A stretch of 64,000 nt of DNA. Source: Bacteroides faecis MAJ27 (GTDB lineage Bacteria > Bacteroidota > Bacteroidia > Bacteroidales > Bacteroidaceae). The position numbers and the translations under genes were made by a program. The stretch's first letter is position 1. Each line of letters opens with the position of its first letter. The stretch lies in contig NZ_FNNN01000005.1 in assembly GCF_900106755.1 (NCBI RefSeq), forward strand, positions 1-64,000. Reading direction: 5' to 3'. A model generated the notes under the pieces. The model was given only the letters and a program-made list of their open reading frames with translations. It was not told where the DNA came from and made no database searches. This document shows, in pieces, positions 8,597 to 19,784 of the stretch.

Positions 8597-9202
8597 GTGG
8601 CTATAAAGTTTCAATATAACAAGACCTCTCTTCAGCAGCTCGAAAAGCAACTGAAAGTGCGGGTGCGTACGCTTCCTATCATTAAGAATAAGGAAAGCGC
8701 CCTCCGCATGGAAGTGAAACGCTGTAAAACGGAAGCTGCCGATCTGGAGGATAGGCTCGAACAACAAATTCAAGCCTATGAAGCCATGTTCGCCCTTTGG
8801 AATGAGTTTGACGCTTCATTGATAAAGGTGAATGATGTTCATCTTGGCGTGAAAAAGATTGCGGGTGTACGTGTACCGCTACTCGAAAATATCGATTTCG
8901 AGATACGTCCGTACAGTATGTTTAATGCTCCCAAATGGTATGCCGACGGTATCCATTTGCTGGAGGAACTTGCTCATACGGCAATTGAACGTGAGTTTAT
9001 GCTCGCCAAGCTGAACCTGCTAGAACATGCGAGGAAAAAGACCACTCAGAAGGTGAACCTTTTTGAGAAGGTACAGATACCGGGCTATCAGGATGCATTG
9101 CGAAAGATCAAGCGGTTTATGGAAGATGAAGAGAACCTGTCGAAATCATCGCAAAAGATCATGAAGTCCCATCAGGAAAAAAGGAAGGAGGTAGAGGCAT
9201 GA
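8597..9202 (+). CDS. atpD: V/A-type ATP synthase subunit D
   Basis: Central rotor shaft, 201 residues. It consists of two long helices (about residues 5-75 and 115-195) forming the coiled coil, with a short loop region between. The start is GTG at 8597; no ATG fits the family N-terminus (AIKFQYNKTSLQQL). The stop overlaps the start of subunit I by 4 nt (ATGA), so translation is probably coupled. Confidence 0.92.
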   Translation: MAIKFQYNKTSLQQLEKQLKVRVRTLPIIKNKESALRMEVKRCKTEAADLEDRLEQQIQAYEAMFALWNEFDASLIKVNDVHLGVKKIAGVRVPLLENIDFEIRPYSMFNAPKWYADGIHLLEELAHTAIEREFMLAKLNLLEHARKKTTQKVNLFEKVQIPGYQDALRKIKRFMEDEENLSKSSQKIMKSHQEKRKEVEA

Positions 9203-11022
9203 TTACAAAAATGAAGAAACTTACATTCCTGGTTTATCATAAGGAATACGAAGAATTCCTGAACAGCCTGCGCGAACTTGGTGTAGTCCACATCGTGGAG
9301 AAACAGCAAGGTGCTGCCGACAATACTGAACTGCAAGAGAATATCCGTCTTTCCAACCGTCTGACAGCTACTCTGAAACTGCTTCAGAATCAGAAGCATG
9401 AGAAAGATGCTGTGATCGCAACGGAAGGAGGAACTGCCGCTCGTGGTTTGCAGGTATTGGACGAAGTGGATGCTTTGCAGATTGAGCATGGCAAATTGTC
9501 TCAGCAATTGCAGGGCTACGCTAAAGAAAAGGAAGCATTGCAGGCATGGGGCAACTTCGATCCGGCAGGTGTCCGGAAGTTGAAAGATGCCGGCTATGTG
9601 ATCGGTTTCTATAGCTGTTCGGAAGGAAACTATAAAGAAGAATGGGAGACGGAATACAATGCGATGATCATTAACCGTATTTCTTCAAAAGTGTTCTTTG
9701 TGACCGTCACTAAAACCGGTCAGGAAGTAGATCTGGATGTAGAACAGGCCAAACTTCCCGCTTATTCGCTGGCACATCTTGAAACGTTGTATGATACAAC
9801 GGAACAAGCTATTGAAGAGAACGAAAAGAAGCTGGTCGCACTTTCTGAAACAGATGTACCTTCCCTGAAGGCAGCTCTGAAAGAATTGCAGGGGCAGATT
9901 GAATTCTCTAAAGTAGTATTGAGTTCAGAACAGGCAGCCGGTGATAAACTGATGCTGGTTGAAGGATGGGCTCCTGCCTACAGTAAAGTAGAGATAGAGG
10001 CTTATCTGAACGATGTACATGTATATTATGAGATTACCGATCCGATGCCGGGTGATAATGTTCCTATTCGGCTGAATAACAAGGGATTCTTTGCCTGGTT
10101 TGAACCGATCTGTAAACTGTATATGCTTCCGAAGTATAACGAACTGGACTTGACACCGTTCTTTGCCCCGTTCTTTATGGTTTTCTTCGGGCTCTGTCTG
10201 GGAGATTCCGGATATGGACTTTTCCTGTTCCTCGGAGCTACGGCATACCGGTTGATGGCAAAGAAAGTGACTCCATCCATGAAGTCCATCCTGTCACTGA
10301 TACAGGTGCTGGCTGTTTCAACCTTCTTCTGCGGTTTGCTGACAGGTACATTCTTCGGAGCGAACATTTATGATCTGGACTGGCCTATCGTGCAACGTCT
10401 GAAACATGCGGTTCTGATGGACAACAACGATATGTTCCAGTTGTCACTGATTTTGGGTGCTATTCAGATTCTGTTCGGTATGGTACTCAAAGCGGTGAAT
10501 CAGACAATTCAGTTTGGTTTCAAGTATGCAGTAGCGACAATCGGATGGATTATCCTGTTGGTTTCAATGGCTGTTTCGGCTTTGTTGCCGAACGTGCTGC
10601 CGATGGGAGGTACAGTGCATCTGGTTATTCTGGGTATCTCCGGTGCGATGATATTCCTCTATAATAGTCCGGGAAAGAACATCTTTATGAATATCGGACT
10701 TGGGTTATGGGATTCATATAACATGGCTACCGGTCTGCTGGGGGATGTCTTGTCCTACGTTCGTCTGTTTGCCCTCGGACTTTCCGGAGGCATTCTGGCG
10801 GGAGTATTCAACAGCTTGGCAGTAGGTATGAGTCCGGATAACGTGATAGCAGGTCCTATTGTAATGGTGCTGATCTTTGTGATCGGTCATGCCATCAATA
10901 TCTTCATGAATGTGCTCGGTGCAATGGTTCACCCGATGCGTCTGACATTCGTGGAGTTCTTCAAGAACTCCGGTTATGAAGGAGGCGGCAAGGAATACAA
11001 GCCTTTTAGAAATTTAGAATAG
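9199..11022 (+). CDS. atpI: V/A-type ATP synthase subunit I (a)
   Basis: Membrane stator subunit with the ion half-channels, 607 residues. The N-terminal ~300 residues are a soluble coiled-coil arm. The C-terminal half has about seven or eight transmembrane helices. The essential arginine of the ion path is in SYVRLFALGLSGG (R522). It overlaps subunit D by 4 nt and is followed after 52 nt by the rotor subunit K, its direct partner. Confidence 0.95.
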   Translation: MITKMKKLTFLVYHKEYEEFLNSLRELGVVHIVEKQQGAADNTELQENIRLSNRLTATLKLLQNQKHEKDAVIATEGGTAARGLQVLDEVDALQIEHGKLSQQLQGYAKEKEALQAWGNFDPAGVRKLKDAGYVIGFYSCSEGNYKEEWETEYNAMIINRISSKVFFVTVTKTGQEVDLDVEQAKLPAYSLAHLETLYDTTEQAIEENEKKLVALSETDVPSLKAALKELQGQIEFSKVVLSSEQAAGDKLMLVEGWAPAYSKVEIEAYLNDVHVYYEITDPMPGDNVPIRLNNKGFFAWFEPICKLYMLPKYNELDLTPFFAPFFMVFFGLCLGDSGYGLFLFLGATAYRLMAKKVTPSMKSILSLIQVLAVSTFFCGLLTGTFFGANIYDLDWPIVQRLKHAVLMDNNDMFQLSLILGAIQILFGMVLKAVNQTIQFGFKYAVATIGWIILLVSMAVSALLPNVLPMGGTVHLVILGISGAMIFLYNSPGKNIFMNIGLGLWDSYNMATGLLGDVLSYVRLFALGLSGGILAGVFNSLAVGMSPDNVIAGPIVMVLIFVIGHAINIFMNVLGAMVHPMRLTFVEFFKNSGYEGGGKEYKPFRNLE

Positions 11023-11065
11023 AATATTGAGAAATAACAAGTTAAGAATTAAACAATAAAAATAG

Positions 11066-11536
<471 letters not shown>

Positions 11537-11574
11537 ATTTTTCCGCAACGATATTTTTTAATAAAGATCTTTCA

Positions 11575-11622
11575 ATCCCCTTGTGAATGCAGCTTTGCGT
11601 TTGCAAGGGGATATTCTTTTTT
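11575..11622 (+). terminator. Terminator of the V-ATPase operon
   Basis: A perfect 9-bp stem, ATCCCCTTG (11575-11583) with CAAGGGGAT (11604-11612), is followed by a T-rich tail to 11622. It lies 38 nt after the subunit K stop. Confidence 0.85.
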
Positions 11623-11699
11623 CATGGCGGGCTAACCTTTCTTTCCTCTTATTAACTCATATTTTTCGCATAAAGTATTATTTTTCAAAGAATAATGCG

Positions 11700-11707
11700 T
11701 ACTTTTG
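11700..11707 (+). promoter_or_regulatory. -7 promoter element of the glycogen genes
   Basis: TACTTTTG at 11700-11707 matches the Bacteroidales consensus, with a T-rich -33 region at normal distance. The start codon of glycogen synthase is 34 nt further on. Confidence 0.6.
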
Positions 11708-11741
11708 CACTCGCATACTAAAAAGAGTTTTAATATATTAT

Positions 11742-13403
11742 ATGGTAAAAGATTTATTAACCCCCGATTATATCTTCGAGTCCAGCTGGGAAGTATGTAA
11801 TAAAGTGGGAGGGATATACACCGTATTGTCGACACGGGCGAATACATTGCAGGAAAAATTCCGCGACAGAATTTTTTTCATAGGTCCTGATGTGTGGCAA
11901 GGAAAAGAGAACCCTCTATTCATCGAGTCGGATAATCTGTGCGCTGACTGGAAAAAGCACGCATTCAAAAACGATCATCTTTCCGTCCGTGTAGGACGAT
12001 GGAATATACCCGGTGAACCTATTGTCATTCTTGTTGATTTCCAACCTTTTTTTGAAAAGAAGAACGATATATACACAGAAATGTGGAATCGTTTTCAAGT
12101 AGACTCGTTGCACGCTTATGGCGATTACGACGAGGCTTCTATGTTTTCGTACGCTGCCGGAAAAGTAGTAGAGAGTTTCTACCGCTACAACCTGACAGAA
12201 ACGGATAAGGTGGTATATCAGGCACATGAATGGATGACCGGAATGGGAGCACTTTATGTACAGGAAGCTGTCCCCGAAGTGGCTACTATTTTTACAACCC
12301 ACGCTACTTCCATCGGACGCTCGATAGCCGGCAATCATAAGCCGCTGTATGACTATCTGTTTGCTTATAACGGCGACCAGATGGCGCAGGAACTGAATAT
12401 GCAGTCAAAGCACTCTATTGAGAAGCAGACGGCGCATTATGTAGACTGTTTTACGACAGTAAGTGAAATTACGAATAATGAGTGCAAGGAATTGCTCGAT
12501 AAACCGGCAGATGTAGTACTGATGAATGGTTTTGAGGACGATTTCGTACCTAAAGGCAGTACATTTACCGGAAAACGTAAACGTGCCCGCTCATTGATGT
12601 TGAACGTAGCCAATAAATTGTTGGGAACAAATCTGGATGACGATACGTTAATTATCGGTACCAGTGGTCGATATGAATTCAAGAACAAGGGTATTGACGT
12701 ATTCCTGGAGTCATTGAACCGTCTGAACAGGGATAAAAAGCTCCATAAGAACGTATTGGCGTTTATCAATGTCCCCGGTTGGGTAGGAGATCCCCGTGAA
12801 GACTTGCAGGAACGTCTGAAAAGCAAAGAAAAATTTGATACACCGCTTGAAGTTCCTTTCATCACTCATTGGCTGCACAATATGACGCATGACCAGGTGC
12901 TGGATATGCTGAAATATCTGGGAATGGGCAACTGTCCCGAAGATAAAGTAAAGGTGATTTTTGTGCCTTGCTATCTGGACGGGCGTGATGGTATTCTGAA
13001 TAAAGAGTATTATGATATATTGCTGGGACAGGATTTGAGCGTATATGCTTCCTATTACGAACCGTGGGGATATACTCCGCTGGAAAGTGTAGCGTTCCGT
13101 GTGCCTACCATTACTACTGATCTGGCAGGTTTTGGTCTTTGGGTGAACAGCCTGAAGAATCAGCATGGTATCAATGATGGAGTGGAAGTGCTGCATCGTT
13201 CGGACTATAATGATTCGGAAGTGGCGGATGGCATCAAAGATACGATTACGCTGTTTGCAGATAAGTCGGAAAAAGAAGTGAAGGAGATCCGTAAGCATGC
13301 GGCAGATGTTGCAGAGCAGGCATTGTGGAAACACTTCATTCAATATTATTACGAGGCTTATGATATTGCCTTGCGCAATGCCATGAAGCGTCAGTTAGGC
13401 TAA
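11742..13403 (+). CDS. Glycogen synthase, GT3 family
   Basis: Elongates glycogen with alpha-1,4-linked glucose from a nucleotide sugar. It resembles the eukaryotic-type (GT3) enzymes rather than bacterial GlgA: the N-terminus ESSWEVCNKVGGIYTVLSTRA, the HEWMTG and THATSIGRSIAG segments, and the C-terminal YYEPWGYTPLESVAF. It is 553 residues with the start at 11742. The frame is open further upstream, but that stretch contains the preceding terminator and this gene's promoter. The phosphorylase gene follows after 38 nt, so synthesis and breakdown are encoded together. Confidence 0.92.
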   Translation: MVKDLLTPDYIFESSWEVCNKVGGIYTVLSTRANTLQEKFRDRIFFIGPDVWQGKENPLFIESDNLCADWKKHAFKNDHLSVRVGRWNIPGEPIVILVDFQPFFEKKNDIYTEMWNRFQVDSLHAYGDYDEASMFSYAAGKVVESFYRYNLTETDKVVYQAHEWMTGMGALYVQEAVPEVATIFTTHATSIGRSIAGNHKPLYDYLFAYNGDQMAQELNMQSKHSIEKQTAHYVDCFTTVSEITNNECKELLDKPADVVLMNGFEDDFVPKGSTFTGKRKRARSLMLNVANKLLGTNLDDDTLIIGTSGRYEFKNKGIDVFLESLNRLNRDKKLHKNVLAFINVPGWVGDPREDLQERLKSKEKFDTPLEVPFITHWLHNMTHDQVLDMLKYLGMGNCPEDKVKVIFVPCYLDGRDGILNKEYYDILLGQDLSVYASYYEPWGYTPLESVAFRVPTITTDLAGFGLWVNSLKNQHGINDGVEVLHRSDYNDSEVADGIKDTITLFADKSEKEVKEIRKHAADVAEQALWKHFIQYYYEAYDIALRNAMKRQLG

Positions 13404-13441
13404 AGAAATATTTTATTATCAATAAGTAAACAAAAAACATT

Positions 13442-16006
13442 ATGAAAATTAAAGTTAGTAATGTGAATACTCCGAACTGGAAAGAGGTTACAGTGAAGTC
13501 ACGTATCCCGGCTGAGTTGGAGAAATTGTCCGAGATTTCACGCAACATCTGGTGGGCATGGAATTTTGAAGCGACAGAACTATTTAGAGATCTAGATCCG
13601 GAACTTTGGAAAGAATGTGGCCAGAACCCTGTGTTGTTGCTGGAACGTATGAGCTATGAGAAGCTGGAAGCGTTGGCAAAAGACAAGGTGATTCTGAGGA
13701 GAATGAATGATGTTTATACAAAATTCAGAGATTACATGGATGTGAAGCCGGATGAAAACCGTCCGTCTGTAGCTTATTTCAGCATGGAATATGGTTTGAG
13801 CAGCGTCCTGAAAATATATTCCGGTGGTCTGGGTGTATTGGCCGGTGACTACTTGAAAGAAGCTTCTGACAGCAATGTAGATCTTTGTGCGGTAGGTTTC
13901 CTGTATCGTTACGGTTACTTTACTCAGACGTTGTCTATGGATGGACAGCAGATTGCCAACTACGAAGCGCAGAACTTCGGCCAGCTTCCTATCGACCGTG
14001 TGATGGATGCGAATGGTCAGCCGTTGGTGGTGGATGTTCCTTATCTGGATTATTATGTACATGCTAACGTATGGCGTGTAAATGTAGGACGTATTTCTTT
14101 GTATCTGCTGGATACAGATAATGAAATGAACAGCGAGTTCGACCGTCCTATTACTCATCAGCTTTATGGTGGCGACTGGGAAAACCGTCTGAAACAGGAA
14201 ATCCTGTTGGGTATCGGTGGTATCCTGACCCTGAAAGCATTGGGTATCAAAAAAGATGTTTATCATTGTAACGAAGGACATGCTGCATTGATCAATGTGC
14301 AGCGTATCTGCGACTATGTAGCTACCGGACTGACATTCGATCAGTCTATCGAGCTGGTTCGCGCTTCTTCTCTTTATACAGTTCATACTCCGGTTCCTGC
14401 CGGTCACGACTACTTCGACGAAGGTTTGTTCGGTAAGTACATGGGTGGTTATCCTGCTAGAATGGGTATCAGCTGGGACGACCTGATGGATCTTGGACGT
14501 AACAATCCGGGTGACAAGGGCGAACGTTTCTGTATGTCGGTATTTGCCTGCAACACTTCTCAGGAAGTAAACGGTGTAAGCTGGCTGCACGGAAAAGTTT
14601 CTCAGGAGATGTTCTCTACTATCTGGAAAGGTTACTTCCCCGAAGAAATACATGTAGGTTATGTGACTAATGGTGTTCACTTCCCCACATGGAGTGCTAC
14701 CGAATGGAAAGAACTGTACTTTAAATATTTCAACGAAAACTTCTGGTTCGACCAGTCGAATCCTAAGATTTGGGAAGCCATCTATAATGTACCCGATGAA
14801 GAGATCTGGAAGACTCGTATGACGATGAAGAATAAGTTGGTGGATTATATCCGCAAATCATTCCGTGATACATGGTTGAAAAACCAGGGAGATCCTTCGC
14901 GCATCGTTTCATTGATGGACAAGATTAACCCGAATGCGTTGCTGATTGGTTTCGGTCGTCGTTTCGCTACTTACAAACGTGCGCACCTGTTGTTTACTGA
15001 CTTGGAACGTCTTTCTAAGATTGTGAACAACCCCGACTATCCGGTACAGTTCCTGTTTACAGGTAAGGCTCATCCGCATGATGGAGCAGGACAGGGTCTG
15101 ATCAAACGTATTATCGAAATCTCCCGTCGTCCGGAATTCCTGGGTAAGATTATCTTCCTCGAAAACTACGATATGCAGTTGGCGCGTCGTCTGGTTTCAG
15201 GCGTTGATATCTGGTTGAACACTCCAACACGTCCGTTGGAAGCATCCGGTACATCAGGTGAAAAGGCTTTGATGAACGGTGTTGTCAACTTCTCTGTATT
15301 AGACGGATGGTGGCTGGAAGGCTACCGTGAAGGTGCAGGATGGGCGTTGACTGAAAAACGTACTTATCAGAATCAGGAACATCAGGATCAGTTGGATGCT
15401 GCTACTATCTACAGTATTCTTGAAACAGAAATCCTGCCGTTGTACTATGCTCGTAACAAGAAGGGCTACTCGGAAGGATGGATCAAGGTAGTGAAGAATT
15501 CCATCGCTCAGATTGCTCCTCACTATACAATGAAACGTCAGTTGGATGACTACTATAATAAATTCTACAACAAGTTGTCAAAACGCTTCCAGATGTTGTC
15601 TGCCGATGACAATGCAAAGGCAAAAGAAATTGCTGCATGGAAAGAAGAAGTAGTCTCTAAATGGGATTCTATCGAAATCGTATCTTGCGACAAGGTAGAA
15701 GAATTGAAAGCTGGTGATATCGAAAGCGGAAAAGAATATACTATTACTTACGTGATCGACGAGAAAGGCTTGAATGATGCTATAGGACTTGAATTGGTAA
15801 CTACTTATACCACTGCGGATGGCAAACAGCACGTTTACTCTGTAGAACCGTTTAGTGTGATCAAGAAAGAAGGCAACCTGTACACATTCCAGGTTAAACA
15901 CAGCCTGTCAAATGCCGGTAGCTTCAAGGTGTCTTACCGTATGTTCCCGAAGAATCCGGAACTTCCGCACCGTCAAGACTTCTGTTACGTGCGCTGGTTT
16001 ATCTGA
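13442..16006 (+). CDS. glgP: Alpha-glucan (glycogen) phosphorylase, GT35
   Basis: Releases glucose-1-phosphate from alpha-1,4-glucan ends. It is 854 residues, of the type with an N-terminal alpha-glucan phosphorylase domain ([20 protein letters not shown]). The pyridoxal phosphate lysine is K608 in [14 protein letters not shown], and the NGVHFPTW and [12 protein letters not shown] segments of the family are present. The last ~110 residues form an extra beta-rich domain after the catalytic part. Probably cotranscribed with glycogen synthase. Confidence 0.93.
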   Translation: MKIKVSNVNTPNWKEVTVKSRIPAELEKLSEISRNIWWAWNFEATELFRDLDPELWKECGQNPVLLLERMSYEKLEALAKDKVILRRMNDVYTKFRDYMDVKPDENRPSVAYFSMEYGLSSVLKIYSGGLGVLAGDYLKEASDSNVDLCAVGFLYRYGYFTQTLSMDGQQIANYEAQNFGQLPIDRVMDANGQPLVVDVPYLDYYVHANVWRVNVGRISLYLLDTDNEMNSEFDRPITHQLYGGDWENRLKQEILLGIGGILTLKALGIKKDVYHCNEGHAALINVQRICDYVATGLTFDQSIELVRASSLYTVHTPVPAGHDYFDEGLFGKYMGGYPARMGISWDDLMDLGRNNPGDKGERFCMSVFACNTSQEVNGVSWLHGKVSQEMFSTIWKGYFPEEIHVGYVTNGVHFPTWSATEWKELYFKYFNENFWFDQSNPKIWEAIYNVPDEEIWKTRMTMKNKLVDYIRKSFRDTWLKNQGDPSRIVSLMDKINPNALLIGFGRRFATYKRAHLLFTDLERLSKIVNNPDYPVQFLFTGKAHPHDGAGQGLIKRIIEISRRPEFLGKIIFLENYDMQLARRLVSGVDIWLNTPTRPLEASGTSGEKALMNGVVNFSVLDGWWLEGYREGAGWALTEKRTYQNQEHQDQLDAATIYSILETEILPLYYARNKKGYSEGWIKVVKNSIAQIAPHYTMKRQLDDYYNKFYNKLSKRFQMLSADDNAKAKEIAAWKEEVVSKWDSIEIVSCDKVEELKAGDIESGKEYTITYVIDEKGLNDAIGLELVTTYTTADGKQHVYSVEPFSVIKKEGNLYTFQVKHSLSNAGSFKVSYRMFPKNPELPHRQDFCYVRWFI

Positions 16007-16017
16007 TAGCTTGACGG

Positions 16018-16108
16018 AGCAGGGAAGTGATGCTTCCCTGCTTGGCGTCCCTATATAAAAGAAGCCCCTGCAATTCGAGCGGTCGAAATTGCAGGGGCTA
16101 TCTTTTTA
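16018..16108 (+). terminator. Two hairpins ending the glycogen operon
   Basis: The first hairpin is a perfect 10-bp stem (16018-16027 with 16033-16042) without a T tract. The second is a perfect 13-bp stem (16063-16075 with 16087-16099), followed by TATCTTTTTAT. The second is a strong intrinsic terminator. It starts 57 nt after glgP, in the gap to the converging TlpA-like gene. Confidence 0.85.
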
Positions 16109-16214
16109 TATCTCAATGTAACGGCGTGGATAAGATCAGTATCTTCGGCAAAAGTGCCTGTACTTGAATCAGATTAACCTACTGCGTTAACAAGAATAAG
16201 ATACCTTGTCGGAT

Positions 16215-16326
16215 GTTGTGCCATCCTATTGGCACAACTGTGCCAACGGCGTGGCATAACTGTGCCAACACGGTGGCACAAGTGTGACAACGGTATGGCA
16301 CAATTGTTACTTCATCAGGTGAAGTC
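16215..16326. repeat. 22-bp-phased palindromic repeat array 1
   Basis: Units begin TGGCA at 16230, 16252, 16274 and 16296, exactly 22 bp apart. Each has a palindromic core of the form TGGCACA-AC-TGTGCCA and a variable GC-rich spacer; the last unit is degenerate. An inverted half-unit (GTTGTGCC, 16215-16222) precedes it, and a 6-bp inverted repeat ACTTCA/TGAAGT follows. It lies 16-30 nt beyond the stop of the minus-strand TlpA-like gene. See arrays at 26232, 38986 and 59812. Confidence 0.8.
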
Positions 16327-16341
16327 TCTTATCAGCTTCAT

Positions 16342-17442
16342 TTATTTGATTACTTCCGCTAACTTAGCTTGCAGACCTTCTCCGTGAAGACCACGGGCAA
16401 TGATAGTGCCGTCGCCGTCAATCAGCACAGTGTGAGGAATGCTGTTTACTGCATAAAGCTGTGCACCTTCGCTTTGCCAGAATTTCAGGTCGGACATTTG
16501 CGGCCAAGTCATATTCAGTTTTTTGATCGATTCTTTCCATGCGGCACCGTCCTGGTCGAGCGATACGCCAACGATTTCGAAGTTTTTGCCTTTGTATTGA
16601 GCGTAAGCTTCTACAAGATTAGGCATTTCACGACGGCAAGGACCACACCAGCTAGCCCAGAAGTCAACCAGTACCACTTTGCCTTTGCCTGCGTAATCAG
16701 ACAGTTTCACAGTTTTACCTTCCGGAGTCTGCATTTCGAAGTCAATGAACTTAGTACCTACGGCAGTCTTCTTTTGTTTTTCAGTCTGTTCCTTAACTTT
16801 TACGATTGTTTCGTCATTTTGGAAATTAGCCGGGATTTGTTCCAACAAAGCAGCATTCTCTTCAGTAGAGTTATTGTAGAAAGTCTGTTTGAACAAGAAT
16901 ACACCTACCGGGTTGGTGATGTTTTTCTGTACTCCTTCTTTGATTACTTTATCGTATTCTTCTTCCAGCTGTGCACCTTCTTTTTGTTTGGCTTCTTTCT
17001 GCTCGTCACTTAAAGAAGAGTCGCCCATCGCTTCGTAGATGGCGTTCATCTTTTTGCTGATATCATTGATTTGAGTTCTGATAGCCTGGTAAGCGTCATT
17101 GTTTGAAGTACCGGTTGCAGAATCATTATCCTTTGTCAGAGCAATGTTTATTTTACCGTTTTCGAGGAAGAAATCAATCATAAGCGGTTCTCCGTTTACT
17201 TCGCAAGTGACATAACGGTTTACTACAGAATCCTGCGTGCCTTCAAAGGTAAAAGTACCTTTAGAGATGACTGCGGTATCTAGTTTAGTAAGATTTCTGC
17301 CTGTTGCTTCCTGAAGGTAAACAGTGTCGCCGTCGGTGGCGCCTTCTACTGTACCTGTGATAATGTATCCGGCTTTGTTTCCGGTACAAGCTACCATCCC
17401 CAACGCTGCCGTCGCAATAACTAAATAAGTTAACTTTTTCAT
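16342..17442 (-). CDS. TlpA-like thiol-disulfide oxidoreductase lipoprotein
   Basis: A 366-residue envelope protein. The signal peptide ends in the lipobox GMVAC with lipidated C19. Residues ~26-110 form a DUF4369-like beta domain, ~115-225 a charged helical linker, and ~228-366 a thioredoxin/AhpC-TSA fold with the active site WCGPC (C266, C269) and the cis-proline segment SIPHTVL. It probably reduces or exchanges disulfides in periplasmic proteins; the client is unknown. It is a single gene converging on glgP. Confidence 0.9.
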   Translation of the reverse strand: MKKLTYLVIATAALGMVACTGNKAGYIITGTVEGATDGDTVYLQEATGRNLTKLDTAVISKGTFTFEGTQDSVVNRYVTCEVNGEPLMIDFFLENGKINIALTKDNDSATGTSNNDAYQAIRTQINDISKKMNAIYEAMGDSSLSDEQKEAKQKEGAQLEEEYDKVIKEGVQKNITNPVGVFLFKQTFYNNSTEENAALLEQIPANFQNDETIVKVKEQTEKQKKTAVGTKFIDFEMQTPEGKTVKLSDYAGKGKVVLVDFWASWCGPCRREMPNLVEAYAQYKGKNFEIVGVSLDQDGAAWKESIKKLNMTWPQMSDLKFWQSEGAQLYAVNSIPHTVLIDGDGTIIARGLHGEGLQAKLAEVIK

Positions 17443-17474
17443 GCTTTTGTAAAATTAGTGAATAAATATTTATG

Positions 17475-17564
17475 CAAAGATAGATTTTTTTTCTGTCTGC
17501 CATCGAAAAACACTGTTATATTAGATTAACACGTAGGTGGAAATCGCAGAAATGTGTACCTTTG
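17475..17564. promoter_or_regulatory. Divergent promoters for the TlpA-like gene and potA
   Basis: On the minus strand TATCTTTG (complement of 17475-17482) lies 33 nt before the TlpA-like start. On the plus strand TACCTTTG at 17557-17564 lies only 16 nt before the potA ATG, which implies a leader of about 10 nt. Both match TAnnTTTG. Confidence 0.65.
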
Positions 17565-17580
17565 CAGCCCAAACTTTAGT

Positions 17581-18972
17581 ATGAATATGCAAGAAGACAA
17601 ATCCATCATTGAGGTTAGCCATGTCTCGAAGTTTTTTGGCGACAAGACAGCATTGGATGATGTAACTCTGAACGTGAAAAAGGGCGAGTTTGTAACGATT
17701 CTCGGTCCTTCCGGTTGCGGAAAAACGACATTGTTGCGTCTCATTGCCGGTTTTCAGACAGCTTCGGAAGGCGAAATCCGAATTTCGGGTAAGGAAATCA
17801 CACAGACTCCTCCCCACAAACGTCCGGTGAACACGGTATTCCAGAAATATGCTCTGTTCCCGCATTTGAATGTATACGACAATATTGCTTTTGGGCTGAA
17901 GCTGAAAAAGACGCCGAAACAGACGATCGGCAAGAAGGTGAAAGCCGCTTTGAAGATGGTTGGTATGACAGATTACGAGTATCGGGATGTCGATTCTCTT
18001 TCCGGTGGCCAGCAGCAGCGTGTAGCTATTGCCCGGGCGATTGTCAATGAGCCGGAAGTGTTACTGCTCGACGAACCATTGGCTGCGCTTGACCTGAAAA
18101 TGCGTAAGGATATGCAGATGGAATTGAAAGAAATGCATAAATCTCTGGGCATTACCTTCGTGTACGTGACTCATGATCAGGAGGAGGCACTGACGTTGAG
18201 TGATACAATCGTTGTGATGAGTGAAGGAAAGATTCAGCAGATCGGTACGCCGATTGATATCTACAATGAGCCGATCAATTCATTTGTGGCTGATTTTATC
18301 GGAGAGAGTAATATTCTCAACGGAACGATGATTCATGATAAACTGGTACGCTTCTGCGGTACGGAATTTGAATGTGTGGACGAAGGCTTTGGCGAAAATA
18401 CTCCGGTGGACGTAGTGATCCGACCGGAAGACCTTTATATCTTTCCGGTTTCGGATATGGCACAGCTGACCGGTGTGGTACAGACTTCGATCTTCAAAGG
18501 AGTGCACTACGAAATGACCGTGCTTTGCGGTGGATATGAATTTCTGGTTCAGGATTATCATCATTTCGAAGTCGGTGCAGAGGTCGGTCTGCTGGTGAAA
18601 CCGTTCGATATTCATATCATGAAGAAAGAACGTGTATGCAATACGTTTGAAGGTAAGTTGCAGGATGCTACTCATGTAGAGTTTCTGGGCTGTACGTTCG
18701 AATGTGCTTCTGTGGAAGGTCTGGAATCCGGAGCAGATGTCAAGGTAGAAGTGGACTTTGATAAAGTGATCCTTCAGGATAACGAAGAAGACGGTACGTT
18801 GACGGGAGAAGTGAAGTTCATCCTTTATAAAGGAGATCACTACCATCTGACCGTATGGTCTGACTGGGACGAGAATGTGTTTGTAGATACGAATGATGTC
18901 TGGGATGACGGAGACCGTGTGGGTATTACTATCCCTCCGGATGCGATTCGTGTAATTAAAATAACCGATTAA
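17581..18972 (+). CDS. potA: Spermidine/putrescine ABC transporter ATP-binding protein
   Basis: ATPase of a polyamine importer, 463 residues from the ATG at 17581. Walker A GPSGCGKT is at 42-49, the Q-loop FQKY at 87-90, the signature LSGGQ at 140-144 and Walker B LLLDEP at 161-166. The C-terminal part is longer than in E. coli PotA (about 380 residues): it holds what look like two consecutive TOBE-type beta domains (about 255-360 and 365-463; each has a VxVxVRPED or [10 protein letters not shown] type segment and a GDHYxLTVW or GVHYEMTV type segment). It is the first gene of potABCD. Confidence 0.93.
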   Translation: MNMQEDKSIIEVSHVSKFFGDKTALDDVTLNVKKGEFVTILGPSGCGKTTLLRLIAGFQTASEGEIRISGKEITQTPPHKRPVNTVFQKYALFPHLNVYDNIAFGLKLKKTPKQTIGKKVKAALKMVGMTDYEYRDVDSLSGGQQQRVAIARAIVNEPEVLLLDEPLAALDLKMRKDMQMELKEMHKSLGITFVYVTHDQEEALTLSDTIVVMSEGKIQQIGTPIDIYNEPINSFVADFIGESNILNGTMIHDKLVRFCGTEFECVDEGFGENTPVDVVIRPEDLYIFPVSDMAQLTGVVQTSIFKGVHYEMTVLCGGYEFLVQDYHHFEVGAEVGLLVKPFDIHIMKKERVCNTFEGKLQDATHVEFLGCTFECASVEGLESGADVKVEVDFDKVILQDNEEDGTLTGEVKFILYKGDHYHLTVWSDWDENVFVDTNDVWDDGDRVGITIPPDAIRVIKITD

Positions 18973-18983
18973 CAGGAAAGGAA

Positions 18984-19784
18984 GTGAATAAGAAGTTTAT
19001 AGTATTTTTGTCATCACGTAAGAGCTGGACTCTTCCTTACATTATTTTCTCGGCGATCTTTGTGGTCATACCGTTGCTTCTGATTGTCGTGTATGCGTTT
19101 ACCGATGATAACGGCCATCTGACACTCGCTAATTTTCAAAAGTTCTTCGAACATCCCGAAGCCATCAATACCTTCGTCTATTCCATAGGTATTGCCATTA
19201 TTACTACTCTTATCTGTATCCTGCTGGGATATCCCGCAGCCTGGATATTAAGCAACAGCAAGTTGAACCGTTCCAAAACGATGGTTGTACTGTTTATTCT
19301 GCCTATGTGGGTGAATATACTGGTGCGTACCCTTGCCACTGTCGCCTTGTTCGATTTCTTCAGCGTTCCGCTGGGAGAAGGGGCGTTGATATTCGGTATG
19401 GTCTACAACTTTATTCCTTTTATGATCTATCCCATTTATAATACTTTGCAGAAGATGGATCATAGCTATATTGAGGCGGCACAGGATTTGGGAGCCAATC
19501 CGGTACAAGTCTTTTTCAAGGCAGTTCTTCCGCTTTCCATGCCGGGAGTGATGAGCGGTATCATGATGGTGTTTATGCCGACCATTTCGACATTCGCCAT
19601 TGCCGAGCTGTTGACGATGAACAACATCAAGTTGTTTGGTACTACCATTCAGGAAAATATCAATAACAGTATGTGGAACTATGGAGCGGCGCTTTCGCTG
19701 ATCATGTTGTTGCTGATAGCTGCTACTTCGCTGTTCAGCACCGATGATAAGGACAATACTAACGAAGGAGGAGGCTTATGGTAA
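18984..19784 (+). CDS. potB: Spermidine/putrescine ABC transporter permease
   Basis: First membrane subunit of the importer, 266 residues with about six transmembrane helices. The cytoplasmic EAA loop that docks on PotA is YIEAAQDLGANPVQVFFKAVLP. The start is GTG at 18984, preceded by AGGAAAGGA. It overlaps potC by 7 nt. Confidence 0.92.
   Translation: MNKKFIVFLSSRKSWTLPYIIFSAIFVVIPLLLIVVYAFTDDNGHLTLANFQKFFEHPEAINTFVYSIGIAIITTLICILLGYPAAWILSNSKLNRSKTMVVLFILPMWVNILVRTLATVALFDFFSVPLGEGALIFGMVYNFIPFMIYPIYNTLQKMDHSYIEAAQDLGANPVQVFFKAVLPLSMPGVMSGIMMVFMPTISTFAIAELLTMNNIKLFGTTIQENINNSMWNYGAALSLIMLLLIAATSLFSTDDKDNTNEGGGLW

Noticed and set aside
11583..11741. N-terminal extension of glycogen synthase by 53 codons
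   Set aside because: The extension covers the V-ATPase terminator and the glycogen promoter; family homology starts at 11742.
13592..14680. Long antisense frame (362 codons) opposite glycogen phosphorylase
   Set aside because: It mirrors the codon bias of glgP, has no recognisable motif and no promoter; the sense frame is a clear GT35 enzyme.
16215..16326. CRISPR array
   Set aside because: Repeats are contiguous with 22-bp period and palindromic, spacers are only a few bases, and there are no cas genes. The same applies to the other three arrays.
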